NCBI GenBank assembly: GCA_000488855.1
Contig: KI535285.1
Location: 1-55,453 of the forward strand
Reading direction: 5' to 3'
Length of the DNA: 55,453 bases
From: Eubacterium brachy ATCC 33089
Lineage (GTDB): Bacteria; Bacillota; Clostridia; Peptostreptococcales; Anaerovoracaceae
The stretch's first letter is position 1, and each line of letters opens with the position of its first letter. Shown here piece by piece: positions 8,181 through 17,869 of this stretch. Under the pieces are notes generated by a model. It did not search any database. It saw nothing but the letters and a program-made list of their open reading frames with translations, and was not told where the DNA came from. A program made the translations under genes and the position numbers.

Positions 8181-8203
8181 GCGTCCATGCAGAACACGGA
8201 CGC
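8181..8203. other. GC-rich hairpin between prmA and rsmE
   Basis: GCGTCC and GGACGC pair across an 11-base loop just after the prmA stop. There is no T run, so it is more likely a 3'-end or mRNA stability structure than a full terminator. Confidence 0.4.
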
Positions 8204-8210
8204 CTCAATC

Positions 8211-9203
8211 TCATATTTTTTCAGTTTTTCTCGACGGCTTTGCAACTATAGCGCACCATTCGCCTCTACATACAACTTCGACAATTTCAAGCCCGTTGAC
8301 AACCATACCTTCCTTTACCATGTCTTCTTTTTCCAAAAGAATACCTGATGTTATGAACAACCCATCTTCTCTCATATGCTCTCTCACCGCTTCGGATAGA
8401 AAAACGACTAATTCCGCCATTAAATTTGCGACTACGACATCCGCCTTATATTCTATCCCTTTAGTCAAGTCTCCCTCTGAAACGCTTACTACATCATCAC
8501 ATGCGTTCAAAATCACATTTTCTTTGGCAACTTCTACGGCGACTTCATCAATATCTATCGCTTTAATTTCTGTCGCTCCCAGTTTTGCACCGACAATTGC
8601 CAATATTCCGGAGCCGGTTCCGATATCCAATATTTTTTTCGATTTGCATCCGTATTTTTCCATCAACATTCCGCACATTGCAGTAGTTTCATGGTCTCCA
8701 GTGCCGAATGCCATACCCGGATCCAGTGATATTACCGTTTTCTCATCTGATAATTCGCCTATATCTATCCACGATGGTTTTATCACTATTTCATCAGTCA
8801 GAAATATAGGCTTCAAAGTCTCTTTATACGCCCTTATCCAATTTTCATCGTCTACTTCGGACACCTCCATTATCAAGCTTCCCAGATCCATCCGCAGTTC
8901 ATTTCTATCTTTCAGCCTCTTGACTTTTCCCATCTCATCAAAAACCCTTTCGAGCAATTTGTCACCCTGACTGCCATACTCGATGTAGAATGTAATTTTA
9001 CTTTCACCACCGGCATGACCATCGTCATCAAAGGCTTTCTCATCTACGTAATCCCACGCAAAATCAGCTTTTTTATTTAGAACTTCAACGGCAGTTTCTT
9101 TAGATTCAACCACTGTTTCGTAAATTTCTAAATCTGACAACATAGCTGTTATGTAATCTATCCCCGCATCCGACGTGCATATTCCAACTTCCAGGTACTT
9201 CAT
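8211..9203 (-). CDS. prmA: Ribosomal protein L11 methyltransferase
   Basis: PrmA methylates ribosomal protein L11 with S-adenosylmethionine as donor. The C-terminal class I methyltransferase domain shows LDPGMAFGTGDHETT, the glycine loop ILDIGTGSGILAI, the acidic ribose-binding motif IKAIDIDE and the catalytic-region motif VVANLMAE. The N-terminal substrate domain (about 1-120) is divergent, as usual. The 330-residue length fits. Its ATG overlaps the TGA of the hydrogenase gene (ATGA), so the two are translationally coupled, an odd pairing of a redox enzyme with a ribosome modifier. Confidence 0.94.
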   Translation of the reverse strand: MKYLEVGICTSDAGIDYITAMLSDLEIYETVVESKETAVEVLNKKADFAWDYVDEKAFDDDGHAGGESKITFYIEYGSQGDKLLERVFDEMGKVKRLKDRNELRMDLGSLIMEVSEVDDENWIRAYKETLKPIFLTDEIVIKPSWIDIGELSDEKTVISLDPGMAFGTGDHETTAMCGMLMEKYGCKSKKILDIGTGSGILAIVGAKLGATEIKAIDIDEVAVEVAKENVILNACDDVVSVSEGDLTKGIEYKADVVVANLMAELVVFLSEAVREHMREDGLFITSGILLEKEDMVKEGMVVNGLEIVEVVCRGEWCAIVAKPSRKTEKI

Positions 9204-10627
9204 TTTGAAAACCCTTCCACAACTTTTGTTATCTCTTTGTGGGTAGCTTCTCTGGCATGCTGATCTATTACCACCTTATGTTTATCTGTATGAGATAGAC
9301 ACCCCGCTCCACCGATACAGCCGTTCGCACATGCCATTCCCTCTATGAGATTGTTTTTGAGCATTCCTCTGGAAGCTCTCATGAGTACCGGTTTACACTT
9401 GTCGAGACCTTCCACAGCAACCGTATCCGGAACAAAATCGGATCCCTGTTCGATTAGAGCTTCGACTACAGCGGCTGCAACTCCGCCGGATTTCGCAAAA
9501 CCTCTTCCAAAAGGAGTCGCATCATCAATTGGAGTCGATTCCAGATTTTCTATATCGATGTCCTTACTGTCAAATAATGCCTGAAGTTCTTCGAAAGTTA
9601 TCACGCAATCTATGTAATCCTTGACTTTTTCCAGCTGAAACTCCGCTTTTTTAGCTGTACACGGACCTATGAATATATTTTTACATGTGGGATCCTCGTC
9701 CTTTATAATCTTCCCTATAGTACCCATCGGTGATAAGTTATGGGAGATATTCGGCACTAAGTCGGGGAAGTTCTTCTCTATATATTCTACGAATGCGGGA
9801 CAACACGATGTAGTTAAAAATCCTTTTTCTTCCAGCTCCTTCGCTTCGTAGTATGCCACCAGGTCAGCTCCTTGTGCCGCTTCATATATTCCTTCGAACC
9901 CGAGTTCTCTAAGTCCCTGAATGACCTGTCCTATGGTAGCGTAATCAAACTGAGATACAAATGCAGGTGCTATGATAGCGTTTACCTTGTACTTTGTGTT
10001 ACCTTCACTTCCTTTTATCATATCTATTAAATTAGTAATATACGACTTATCCACAGTAGCTCCGAACGGACACTGAGTAACACAGGCTCCACATGAAACG
10101 CATTTTTCATAATCTATTTCCGCTTCGCCTGTTTCCGCCATGTGAATAGCATCTGCTTTGCATGATCTCACGCAAGGTCTTATAAAATTATTTATCGCAG
10201 AGTATGGACATGCTTTTGCACACTGACCGCACTCCACGCATTTGCTTTTATCTATAATAGCCTTGTTATCCTTGCCGAAAGAAATGGCATTCAATCTGCA
10301 CGATGCCTCACAAGCATGTGCCAAACATCCTCTACATAAATCTGTTACTACGTGACCCGATTCCGGACATTCATCACAAACCAAGTCTATAACTTCAATT
10401 ATATTAGGATTCTTTCTGTTTCCTCCTAAAGCGATTCTGATTCTCTCTGCCACTTTAGCTCTGTCCTTATATATGCAACAGCTCGTCGATGGCTGCCCTT
10501 TTTTTACGATTTCATTGGCAATTTCATTGAATACTGAGAATATCTCTTCCCCTTCCCAGTAATGTCTTGCCACCTCTCTCAGCACCTTATATTTCAATAC
10601 TTGTACGTTTGAATCAAATTTTCTCAT
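9200..10627 (-). CDS. Monomeric [FeFe]-hydrogenase, group B type
   Basis: The protein is expected to carry the H-cluster and convert protons and electrons to H2, or act as an H2 sensor. The N-terminal part binds several [4Fe-4S] clusters: Cys-rich CDECPESGH and CRGCLAHACEASC, then two ferredoxin motifs (CVECGQCAKACP and CVSCGACVTQCP). The catalytic domain has the three H-cluster motifs in variant form: TSCCPAFV (about 272), GPCTAKKAEF (about 321) and MACANGCIGGAG (about 432). These variants, with GPCTAKK in place of MPCTAKK and CANGC in place of CPGGC, match the group B family often annotated FeFe_hydrog_B1. AAAGGGG precedes the start. A terminator hairpin separates it from etfA upstream. The physiological direction and partner are not known from sequence. 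Confidence 0.88.
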   Translation of the reverse strand: MRKFDSNVQVLKYKVLREVARHYWEGEEIFSVFNEIANEIVKKGQPSTSCCIYKDRAKVAERIRIALGGNRKNPNIIEVIDLVCDECPESGHVVTDLCRGCLAHACEASCRLNAISFGKDNKAIIDKSKCVECGQCAKACPYSAINNFIRPCVRSCKADAIHMAETGEAEIDYEKCVSCGACVTQCPFGATVDKSYITNLIDMIKGSEGNTKYKVNAIIAPAFVSQFDYATIGQVIQGLRELGFEGIYEAAQGADLVAYYEAKELEEKGFLTTSCCPAFVEYIEKNFPDLVPNISHNLSPMGTIGKIIKDEDPTCKNIFIGPCTAKKAEFQLEKVKDYIDCVITFEELQALFDSKDIDIENLESTPIDDATPFGRGFAKSGGVAAAVVEALIEQGSDFVPDTVAVEGLDKCKPVLMRASRGMLKNNLIEGMACANGCIGGAGCLSHTDKHKVVIDQHAREATHKEITKVVEGFSK

Positions 10628-10670
10628 TTAAACCCCTTTATACTCTCTCGGAAACACAACACACTTCTCT

Positions 10671-10700
10671 AAAAATGGGCGCAACCCTACATTGCACCCA
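10671..10700 (-). terminator. Intrinsic terminator downstream of etfA
   Basis: On the minus strand TGGGTGCAA and TTGCGCCCA pair over a seven-base loop with one G-U pair, followed by TTTTT. It lies between etfA and the hydrogenase gene, so the hydrogenase is made by read-through or from its own weak promoter. Confidence 0.75.
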
Positions 10701-10720
10701 TTGTAATTTAAGATTCAATC

Positions 10721-12007
10721 TTACTTGTTAGCTTCATCATATAAAGCCTGGGCATTATCCCATTCCTCAATCAATATCGGAAGAACCTTGTATAAATCTC
10801 CCACAATACCATAGTCTGCAACCTCAAAAATCGGAGCATCCGCATCTTTATTGACGGCTATGATAACATCCGATCCCGACATGCCTGCTAAATGCTGAAT
10901 GGCACCTGAGATACCTGCTGCAATATAAATTTTTGGCTTGACTGTTGTACCTGTCTGTCCTACCTGATGAGAGTGATCTATCCATCCGGCATCTACAGCC
11001 GCTCTCGAAGCACCTACTACACCGCCGACTTTTTCAGATAATTTCTCAATCAAATCGAATCCTTCCGCACTGCCCAGACCGTTGCCGCCGGAAACTATTA
11101 TCTCAGCATCTGTAAGAGATACCAATTCTTTTGCAGATTTGACGATTTCGACAACTTGAGTCCTTATATCTTCCGCCTTAATCATAGGTTTGAATTCAAT
11201 CAATTCGCCTTCAGCACCTTCTATCGGATCCCTCTTTTTCATAACGCCCGGTCTCACTGTAGACATCTGAGGTCTGAATCTCGGACATATGATCGTTGCC
11301 ATCAAATTGCCTCCAAATGCAGGACGAGTCTGTTTGATACCTGTATCGGGATCGTCAGGGTCGAGTGTTGATGTATCGAGGGTAGTGTTTTTGTTTGCAA
11401 AATCAATATAACTCGAAACCCTAACATCAAGCCTTGTACAATCGGCCGTCAAACCTGTGTTACATCTTGCCGCAACTCTCGGTGCCAAGTCTCTACCTAT
11501 ATGTGTCGCACCGTATAGAACTATTTCCGGTTTGTACTTTTCAATCGCCTGCGTCATAGCCTTTGTATATCCGTCAGTTGTGAAGTTCTTCAACAGCGGA
11601 TCTTCAATGAGGATTACCCTTTCAGCTCCATATGCATAACATTCTTCAGCCAGCTGGCCGATGTCATCTCCGATGATTACCGCACAAACTTTTGTATCTT
11701 CACTGATTTCTTTAGCCAATCTATATCCTTCACCTATGAGTTCAAGAGCAACGCCCATCAGCTTTCCTTGTCTCTGTTCTGCAAATACCCAGACATCCTT
11801 GTATTGGCTTAGATCGACACTATTTGCATTTTCACTCTCAATTTTTTCAATCGCATCAAACGGACATTTTGCAACACATACTCCGCAAGAAGTGCATGCT
11901 GAACCGATTTCCGCAACCTTCGCTTTCATTTCAATCGCTGTAAAGGGACAAGCCTTTACACATATGGTGCAACCCTTACATCTATCACTTATAACCTTAA
12001 TTGCCAT
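10721..12007 (-). CDS. etfA: Electron-transfer flavoprotein alpha subunit with N-terminal ferredoxin domain
   Basis: This FAD-binding subunit of an EtfAB complex passes electrons between a flavin dehydrogenase and ferredoxin or NAD. Residues 1-60 are a 2[4Fe-4S] ferredoxin (Cys10, 13, 16, 20 and Cys38, 41, 44, 48). The FAD domain near the C-terminus shows [36 protein letters not shown] and ADYGIVGD. Ferredoxin-fused EtfA is known from caffeyl-CoA reductase and lactate dehydrogenase complexes that bifurcate or confurcate electrons. No acyl-CoA dehydrogenase or lactate dehydrogenase gene is adjacent, so the partner must lie elsewhere. etfB is 20 bp upstream. Confidence 0.94.
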   Translation of the reverse strand: MAIKVISDRCKGCTICVKACPFTAIEMKAKVAEIGSACTSCGVCVAKCPFDAIEKIESENANSVDLSQYKDVWVFAEQRQGKLMGVALELIGEGYRLAKEISEDTKVCAVIIGDDIGQLAEECYAYGAERVILIEDPLLKNFTTDGYTKAMTQAIEKYKPEIVLYGATHIGRDLAPRVAARCNTGLTADCTRLDVRVSSYIDFANKNTTLDTSTLDPDDPDTGIKQTRPAFGGNLMATIICPRFRPQMSTVRPGVMKKRDPIEGAEGELIEFKPMIKAEDIRTQVVEIVKSAKELVSLTDAEIIVSGGNGLGSAEGFDLIEKLSEKVGGVVGASRAAVDAGWIDHSHQVGQTGTTVKPKIYIAAGISGAIQHLAGMSGSDVIIAVNKDADAPIFEVADYGIVGDLYKVLPILIEEWDNAQALYDEANK

Positions 12008-12027
12008 GTTTTCTTACTCTCCTTTTG

Positions 12028-12843
12028 CTAAATTATGTGTTTGGCCTTTAGTCCAACAAGAAGCTTTCCAACAACTTCTTTAGCTGAATCACCCTCTATC
12101 ATTTCCCCTTTTCCCTTAGGAGCAGGAGTAAATGAACGGAATACGTTTGTCGGAGACGCTTCCAGACCTACTGTAGCTAAATCGACTTCAACATCTGCTG
12201 CACTCCAAATGTACATCGGTTTATCTTCAGCGGAGAAGATTCCACCGATACTCATGTATCTCGGCGTATTCAACTCTTTAATAGCAGTTAGCATACAAGG
12301 AGTCTTAACCTTGATGATTTCATATCCGTCTTCAAGATTTCTCTTAACTGTTAATTCATTCATTTCGGCATTTAAATTACACTTCTCAACATAGGTTACC
12401 TGAGGTAAATCCAATTTTTCAGCGATCTGCGGTCCAACTTGAGCAGTGTCGCCGTCGATTGCCTGCCTGCCGGCAAATACCAGATCAAAAGCTTTTCCCA
12501 TTTCTTTTTCTGCCTTCTTAATTGTGGCAACCAAAGCATTGGATGTCGCCTGAGTATCAGAACCGCCTACAGCCCTATCGCTTATTAAAATACCTTCATC
12601 GGCTCCCATTGCAAGACATTCTCTAAGCATGTCCTGTGCCTGTGGAGGGCCCATTGAAACAACGGTTACAATTACATCACCAAATTCATCTTTAATCTTC
12701 AAAGCTTCTTCTAAAGCGTTTGCGTCATCGTTGTTCAGTATGCTGGGTACTCCATCTCTTATCAGCGTGCCTGTTTTCGGATTAATCTTGATTACATTAG
12801 TATCAGGAACCTGTTTTGCACACACTAAAATATTAAATGCCAT
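12028..12843 (-). CDS. etfB: Electron-transfer flavoprotein beta subunit
   Basis: This is the partner of EtfA and is expected to hold the second flavin near the NAD site in bifurcating complexes. Visible motifs are ILVCAKQVPDT at the N-terminus, SMGPPQAQDMLRECLAMGAD, GSDTQATSNAL, and FAGRQAIDGDTAQVGPQIAE in the flavin region. The 271-residue length is typical. AAAGGAGGAAA precedes the ATG. It is the first gene of the etfBA unit and a perfect 20-bp palindrome sits 31 bp before its start, a likely operator. Confidence 0.94.
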   Translation of the reverse strand: MAFNILVCAKQVPDTNVIKINPKTGTLIRDGVPSILNNDDANALEEALKIKDEFGDVIVTVVSMGPPQAQDMLRECLAMGADEGILISDRAVGGSDTQATSNALVATIKKAEKEMGKAFDLVFAGRQAIDGDTAQVGPQIAEKLDLPQVTYVEKCNLNAEMNELTVKRNLEDGYEIIKVKTPCMLTAIKELNTPRYMSIGGIFSAEDKPMYIWSAADVEVDLATVGLEASPTNVFRSFTPAPKGKGEMIEGDSAKEVVGKLLVGLKAKHII

Positions 12844-12873
12844 CTTACTATTTCCTCCTTTTATCTACCGGAT

Positions 12874-12893
12874 ATCTAAGTTCAAACTTAGAT
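12874..12893. promoter_or_regulatory. 20-bp perfect palindrome upstream of etfB, candidate operator
   Basis: ATCTAAGTTCAAACTTAGAT has nine-base perfect arms around a two-base centre, too tight to fold as an RNA hairpin with a stable loop. This favours a dimeric protein-binding site. It lies between the presumed promoter and the ribosome site of etfB. It does not match the Rex consensus TTGTTAA-N4-TTAACAA. Confidence 0.55.
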
Positions 12894-13394
12894 AGTTTTA
12901 TCATTGCCGCCACTTTCGGCTATCACTTACCGATCATTCGGCAATTTTCAAAATCGCACTTTAAAGTCTGCCACACTTCATAATGCATTTTGGCCAAATT
13001 TCTCATCTTTCGAATATTGAAATTTCATTGTAAAAAAGATTTTTTCATTTCAATCGTCACAACCTGCCAAATTACGCCCCACACATCTTGATCCGTTCCG
13101 GCCTTACACGCAACGCTTCGCTACTGCAGAACGCCGCGGCAAACACTTTAACATCAAAAACCCGGCACGTGCAACAAATGATGCAGTGCGTTGGCCAGCT
13201 CTCGATTCATTATGAAATTTTCCTTTTAAATTCTCTCGCAAATAAATATTCTACGTTCCTAATTTCCACAATAAAATCACGATACGCATATCTATGCCGA
13301 CTTATACGTCAGCACAACAGTATCGTCATAAAAATAACGATACCACAGTATAATTAAAACATTTTTTATTTGAAAAATCAAGTATTTTTTGAAT
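12894..13394. other. Long gap upstream of etfB with a GC-rich patch
   Basis: About 500 bp without a convincing gene. Bases 13071-13200 are about half G+C by hand count, clearly richer than the surrounding AT-rich gap. The patch holds CTGCAGAACGCCGCGG and AACCCGGCACGTGC. An 18-codon minus-strand frame (13154-13210) and an 89-codon plus-strand frame from a TTG at 13088 cross it, neither with good coding evidence. A hairpin GTATCGT/ACGATAC (13320-13343) lies just after thiI without a T run. The patch may be a dispersed repeat, a small RNA or transferred debris. Confidence 0.4.
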
Positions 13395-14579
13395 TTATTC
13401 CACAGAGGTTATATTTTTTATTTGTACATTTTTCATAGCTTCCGCAACCAATTTGTCCACATTCAATTTTTCTTCGGAATGTAAAATACTTTCCAATTTT
13501 GGTCTGGTTACAGGATGTTTAGGTAAAAATACGGTACAACAATCTTCATACGGCAATATAGATGTCTCATAAGTACCTATTTTTTTTGCCACATCCATTA
13601 TATCGACCTTGTCCATGGCTATCAACGGTCTTAGAACCGGCATAGCTACCGATTGATCCGTACATACTATAGACTCAGTTGTCTGACTCGCGACTTGACC
13701 TAAGCTCTCACCTGTAATCAGCGTTTTTGCTCCCGTCTGTTCTCCTACTTTTTCAGCAATCTTCATCATGAATCTTCTGACTAAAATCGTAGTCTCCTCT
13801 TCCGGACAAGTCTTTATAATTTCTTCCTGTACAGGTAACAGATTTACTATATGCAATTTAAAATCCCCACAGTAAATGCTAATTTGTCTGGCAAGATCTT
13901 CAACTTTTTCCTGTGCTCTCTGACTTGTATAGGGATATGAATGAAAATGAATTGCTTCAATGCTCATTCCTCGCTTCGCCATCATCCAACCCGCCACCGG
14001 TGAATCTATACCGCCTGACAAAAGCAACATGCCTTTCCCATTTGTTCCTAGAGGCAATCCACCGTATCCTTGAATTTTTTTACGATAAATATAGGCCTTA
14101 TCTCTTCTCACATCAACATGCAAACACACCTGTGGATTTCTAACATCCACTTTCAGCACTTTGCAACCTTTTAGAACTTCTCCTCCAACCAATCTGGCGA
14201 TTTCAGGTGATTTTACCGGGAAGTTTTTGTCTGCTCTCTTGGCTTCGACTTTAAAGGTCCTTACGCTTTCTTTTTCAATTAAATTCATCATAAAATTCAC
14301 TGCGGTTTCGTATATATCTTCCATATTCGGATTTGTTTCCACTGCGGGACTTATGGATGAGATGCCAAATACTTTTGAAATCTCTCCAACTAATTCTTCC
14401 TGGGAGTTCTCACTATTCGCACTGACAAAGACCAATCCTTCTTCCCTGTATACATCCACTCCTGAAAACTTTCTCAGAATTTTCTTAACCCTATCCACCA
14501 ATTTTTTCTCAAAATATGACTTATTCTTTCCTTTCAGTGCAGTTTCACCAAACCTGACTATAAATAAATGCCTGTTCAC
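13395..14579 (-). CDS. thiI: tRNA 4-thiouridine synthase / thiamine sulfur transferase
   Basis: ThiI activates U8 of tRNA with ATP and inserts sulfur to make 4-thiouridine. It can also feed sulfur into thiamine thiazole synthesis. The N-terminal ferredoxin-like and THUMP domains (about 1-165) are followed by the PP-loop ATPase motif LLSGGIDSPVAGW. The 394-residue form ends without the rhodanese domain of the E. coli enzyme, as usual in Firmicutes, where the adjacent desulfurase donates sulfur. The start is GTG at 14577-14579, with GGAAAGG upstream. The desulfurase gene lies 56 bp upstream on the same strand. Confidence 0.94.
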   Translation of the reverse strand: MNRHLFIVRFGETALKGKNKSYFEKKLVDRVKKILRKFSGVDVYREEGLVFVSANSENSQEELVGEISKVFGISSISPAVETNPNMEDIYETAVNFMMNLIEKESVRTFKVEAKRADKNFPVKSPEIARLVGGEVLKGCKVLKVDVRNPQVCLHVDVRRDKAYIYRKKIQGYGGLPLGTNGKGMLLLSGGIDSPVAGWMMAKRGMSIEAIHFHSYPYTSQRAQEKVEDLARQISIYCGDFKLHIVNLLPVQEEIIKTCPEEETTILVRRFMMKIAEKVGEQTGAKTLITGESLGQVASQTTESIVCTDQSVAMPVLRPLIAMDKVDIMDVAKKIGTYETSILPYEDCCTVFLPKHPVTRPKLESILHSEEKLNVDKLVAEAMKNVQIKNITSVE

Positions 14580-14635
14580 TTAATTTACCTTTCCGAATCA
14601 AACTTCTTAACTTTCTGTATCCTTTGCACCCTGTT

Positions 14636-15772
14636 TTATCTTCTTCTCGCAATGCTTCTAAAACTTTCAACCGCTTTCTTTAATTTATCCAAAGTGTAAT
14701 CCAACTCTTCTTCAGTTGTAAACCCGCTTAAACTAAATCTCAAAGCACCTTCGATTTCATCTTTTGAAAGCCCCATCGCTCTAAGCACATGACTTTCGCC
14801 TTTCTTGTTTGAAGAGCACGCCGAACCTGCGGAAACGTATATGCCGTCTTCTTCAAGTCGATGCAATATAACTTCACTTTTGGTCCCCAGAAACGACACG
14901 TTTAGAATAGTCGAAAGACTGTTTTCAGGCGTGTTTACCCTAATGTCCGATATTTCATTTTCAATATTCTCTTTAAAACATCTTTTCAATTTTGAAATTT
15001 TCTCACATCCGTCATCGGATAAATTTTTTCTTGAAATTTCACATGCCTTCCCGAAGCCAACTATTCCCGGAACGTTTTCAGTTCCCGAACGCATATGTTT
15101 TTCCTGTCCTCCTCCAACTATATAAGGATGAATGCTTATCCCTTTTTTTATATATATACCACCGATTCCTTTCGGACCATGAATTTTGTGTCCGCTAAAG
15201 CTCATCAAATCAACGTGATGCAGTCTCATCTTTCCCAGTGCCTGTACGCAATCGCTGTGAAATATGGTATTCGGCGGTTTATGCTCATACAAATCCTGTA
15301 TTGGGTACACTGTTCCGATTTCATTGTTGGCTGCCATAATCGATATCAATGCCACATCATCGCTCAATTCTCGATTGAATTCCGATATATCTATGTTACA
15401 ATATTTATCCACATTTAGATATTTTACATCGTATCCCCTCTTTTCCAAGAGTTTCATGGATTCCAAAACTGCCGGATGTTCGACTTTTGTAGTAATTATT
15501 TTCTTGCCTCTCTTGCCGTTTTTCATCGCTCCACAGATAATTGCCATGTTATCACTTTCGGTACCGCCAGATGTAAAAAATATCTCTCCTCTGCCTTTTC
15601 CAATCAAATCCTTCACTGATTCCCTGCTCTTCCTAATGAGCTTTTCAGCATCTATTCCCAGAGAATACATTGCTGAAGGATTTCCGAAATCCTTTTCCAA
15701 TGCATTCATCATAGTTTTAACAACTTGAGTATAGGGTTTTGTAGTCGCACTGTTATCTAAATATACAAACAT
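14636..15772 (-). CDS. Cysteine desulfurase (NifS/IscS family)
   Basis: This PLP enzyme takes sulfur from cysteine as an enzyme persulfide and passes it to ThiI or Fe-S assembly. Key features are the N-terminal YLDNSATTKP, the PLP-histidine region FTSGGTESDNMAI, the Schiff-base lysine in SFSGHKIHGPKG (about residue 195) and the catalytic cysteine in SAGSACSSNKKGES (about residue 320). The 378-residue length fits. The pairing with thiI matches the NifZ-ThiI pair of Bacillus and argues for tRNA thiolation as its main job. Confidence 0.93.
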   Translation of the reverse strand: MFVYLDNSATTKPYTQVVKTMMNALEKDFGNPSAMYSLGIDAEKLIRKSRESVKDLIGKGRGEIFFTSGGTESDNMAIICGAMKNGKRGKKIITTKVEHPAVLESMKLLEKRGYDVKYLNVDKYCNIDISEFNRELSDDVALISIMAANNEIGTVYPIQDLYEHKPPNTIFHSDCVQALGKMRLHHVDLMSFSGHKIHGPKGIGGIYIKKGISIHPYIVGGGQEKHMRSGTENVPGIVGFGKACEISRKNLSDDGCEKISKLKRCFKENIENEISDIRVNTPENSLSTILNVSFLGTKSEVILHRLEEDGIYVSAGSACSSNKKGESHVLRAMGLSKDEIEGALRFSLSGFTTEEELDYTLDKLKKAVESFRSIARRR

Positions 15773-15916
15773 TTTTTACATTCCTCTTCTTTTCCACTTA
15801 GTTCAGGTTTTAATCCTCTTCATTATTTTACCCTCACCCGTCCTGCTGAAAATTCTAAAATCCCTATTAGGTTTAACTGAATTCTCAACCTTATTCTATC
15901 ATAAATCTCATCGCCG

Positions 15917-15956
15917 AACAAAACTTAAAAGAGATGAACTGCTACGCTCATCCCTT
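15917..15956 (-). terminator. Intrinsic terminator downstream of rny
   Basis: On the minus strand AAGGGATGA and TCATCTCTT pair over a ten-base loop with one G-U pair, followed by TTAAGTTTT. It ends RNase Y transcription before the desulfurase gene. Confidence 0.7.
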
Positions 15957-16018
15957 ATCAATTTTTTCAACTTATTCATATATTCGAGCAATCCTATCTT
16001 TCTCAAATTATGCTGAAA

Positions 16019-17560
16019 TTATTTCGCATAGTCAACGGCTCTGGTCTCTCTCAAAATATTGACCTTTATCTGTCCCGGATAGTTTAACTCGTTTTCGATT
16101 TTCTTTGCAATTTGACGTGCCAAATAAGGTAGTTCATCATCTCTAATCTTATCCGGCTTTGCTACGATTCGAATTTCTCTTCCTGCCTGTATAGCATAGG
16201 ATTTCTCGACACCTTCCGTAGTGTTCGCAATTTGCTCCAGAGTTTCCAATCTCTTTATGTAAGTTTCAAGAGTCTCTCGTCTGGCTCCCGGTCTTGCTGC
16301 TGAAAGTGCGTCAGCTGCGGCAATTATCACGGCTTCCATCGAAGTCGGTTCATAATCTCCATGATGCGATCTCATCGCTTCAATGACCTTTGCTGATTCT
16401 TTATACTTTTTCAACACTTCAATACCGATTTCCACATGTGTGCCCTCTTTTTCGTGGTCAAGAGCCTTACCTATATCGTGTAAAAGTCCTGCCCTCTTTG
16501 CCAGGTTAACATCCAAACCCAGTTCACCTGCCATCAAACCTGATAGATATGCTACTTCTTCGCTATGCTTCAATACGTTTTGTCCGTAGGAAGTCCTGTA
16601 TTTTAACCTCCCCAACAGCTTTATAAGTTCCGGATGCAAGTTGTGTATACCCAAATCGAAAGTTACCTGTTCTCCGGCTTCTTTCATAACACCTCTTACT
16701 TCTCTTTCAGCCTTGCCGACCATCTCTTCAATTCTGGCAGGGTGTATACGACCGTCCACAATGAGTTTTTCCAACGTGATCTTGGCTACTTCTCTTCTAA
16801 CCGGATCAAATCCCGACAGTATCACCGCCTCCGGTGTATCGTCAATTATCAATTCAATTCCCGTTGCGGTTTCCAAAGCCCTGATATTCCTACCTTCTCT
16901 TCCGATTATTCTACCTTTCATCTCCTCATTAGGAAGTGAAACCACCGAAACTGTGCTCTCCGCCACATGATCTGCGGCACATCTCTGTATCGCATTCACT
17001 ATGATGTTCTTCGCCCTTTTATCAGCCTCTTCTTTGGTTCTGGTTTCCACCTCTTTTATTATCGTTGATGCTTCAACTTTTACGTCGTTTTCAATGCTGT
17101 CTAAAAGGATCTGCTTTGCCTCATCACGAGTGTATCCCGAGATTTTTTCCAACTCCTCCAGCTGTCTTTTATGAATTTCTTCAACTTCTTTTTTCCGTTT
17201 GTTCAGACCTTCCTCTTTATCTGTAATGCTTTGTTCTTTTCTCTCGATCTGCTCCAATTTCTTATCTATTGTTTCTTCTTTCTGAATGAGACGATTTTCT
17301 GATTTTGAAATTTCGTTTCGTCTCTGTTTTATCTCTTTTTCAATTTCATTTTTCATTTTTAGTGCTTCTTCTTGAGCTTCAAGCTTCTTTTCTTTTTTTA
17401 TAGTTTCAGCTTGATGTTCAGCATCTAACACTATGTTTTTCGCATGTTGCTCTGCACTGCCTATGGTTTTTTCACTGACATTCTTTCTGATTATTATGCC
17501 GACCATAATACCTGCCAACAGGCCTATCGCTATTCCGATAATACCGTACCATATTTCCAT
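16019..17560 (-). CDS. rny: Ribonuclease Y
   Basis: RNase Y is the membrane-bound endonuclease that starts mRNA decay in many Firmicutes. An N-terminal helix (about 3-24) anchors it. A long charged coiled coil (about 30-200) follows, then a KH RNA-binding domain with [17 protein letters not shown] and a metal-dependent HD domain with [12 protein letters not shown]. The 513-residue length is typical. A GGGAGG site precedes the ATG and a TTGACT-18-TATAAT promoter lies upstream. It is divergent from the RodA-like gene. Confidence 0.96.
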   Translation of the reverse strand: MEIWYGIIGIAIGLLAGIMVGIIIRKNVSEKTIGSAEQHAKNIVLDAEHQAETIKKEKKLEAQEEALKMKNEIEKEIKQRRNEISKSENRLIQKEETIDKKLEQIERKEQSITDKEEGLNKRKKEVEEIHKRQLEELEKISGYTRDEAKQILLDSIENDVKVEASTIIKEVETRTKEEADKRAKNIIVNAIQRCAADHVAESTVSVVSLPNEEMKGRIIGREGRNIRALETATGIELIIDDTPEAVILSGFDPVRREVAKITLEKLIVDGRIHPARIEEMVGKAEREVRGVMKEAGEQVTFDLGIHNLHPELIKLLGRLKYRTSYGQNVLKHSEEVAYLSGLMAGELGLDVNLAKRAGLLHDIGKALDHEKEGTHVEIGIEVLKKYKESAKVIEAMRSHHGDYEPTSMEAVIIAAADALSAARPGARRETLETYIKRLETLEQIANTTEGVEKSYAIQAGREIRIVAKPDKIRDDELPYLARQIAKKIENELNYPGQIKVNILRETRAVDYAK

Positions 17561-17665
17561 AATTTTATCTCCTCCCTTCTCTTAAAATCAATTTATCTAT
17601 ATGTCCATTTTAAAAACAATTTTGCATTACATTTGTGATATATATTGATATAATCGTGCCATAAT

Positions 17666-17695
17666 ATTATAATGTCTATTATATGTTAAAGTCAA
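17666..17695 (-). promoter_or_regulatory. Sigma-A-type promoter for rny
   Basis: On the minus strand TTGACT and TATAAT are separated by 18 bases, about 105 bp before the RNase Y start. The rest of the 309-bp divergent gap is AT-rich. A TTGACG at 17805-17810 on the plus strand may serve the RodA-like gene, but no good -10 follows it. Confidence 0.7.
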
Positions 17696-17869
17696 GTTAA
17701 GTAATTTAATACTTTAAATTAAAATTGAATTTTACTGATGACAAATGTCTCTCATATCTGATGTTTTATGCTGTTTTTATGAGAATTTGTAATAAATTCA
17801 TTTTTTGACGATATAACACATGCTATCGATATGACATAGAAATTATAATTGAATTTAAGAGGAAAGTTC

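Noticed and set aside
13154-13210. An 18-codon minus-strand frame (MNRELANALHHLLHVPGF)
   Set aside because: The upstream AGGAAAA is only a weak ribosome site, and there is no attenuator or amino-acid gene context to make it a leader peptide.
13088-13357. An 89-codon plus-strand frame across the GC-rich patch
   Set aside because: It starts at TTG without a ribosome site and its peptide resembles no family I know. I treat the patch as non-coding.
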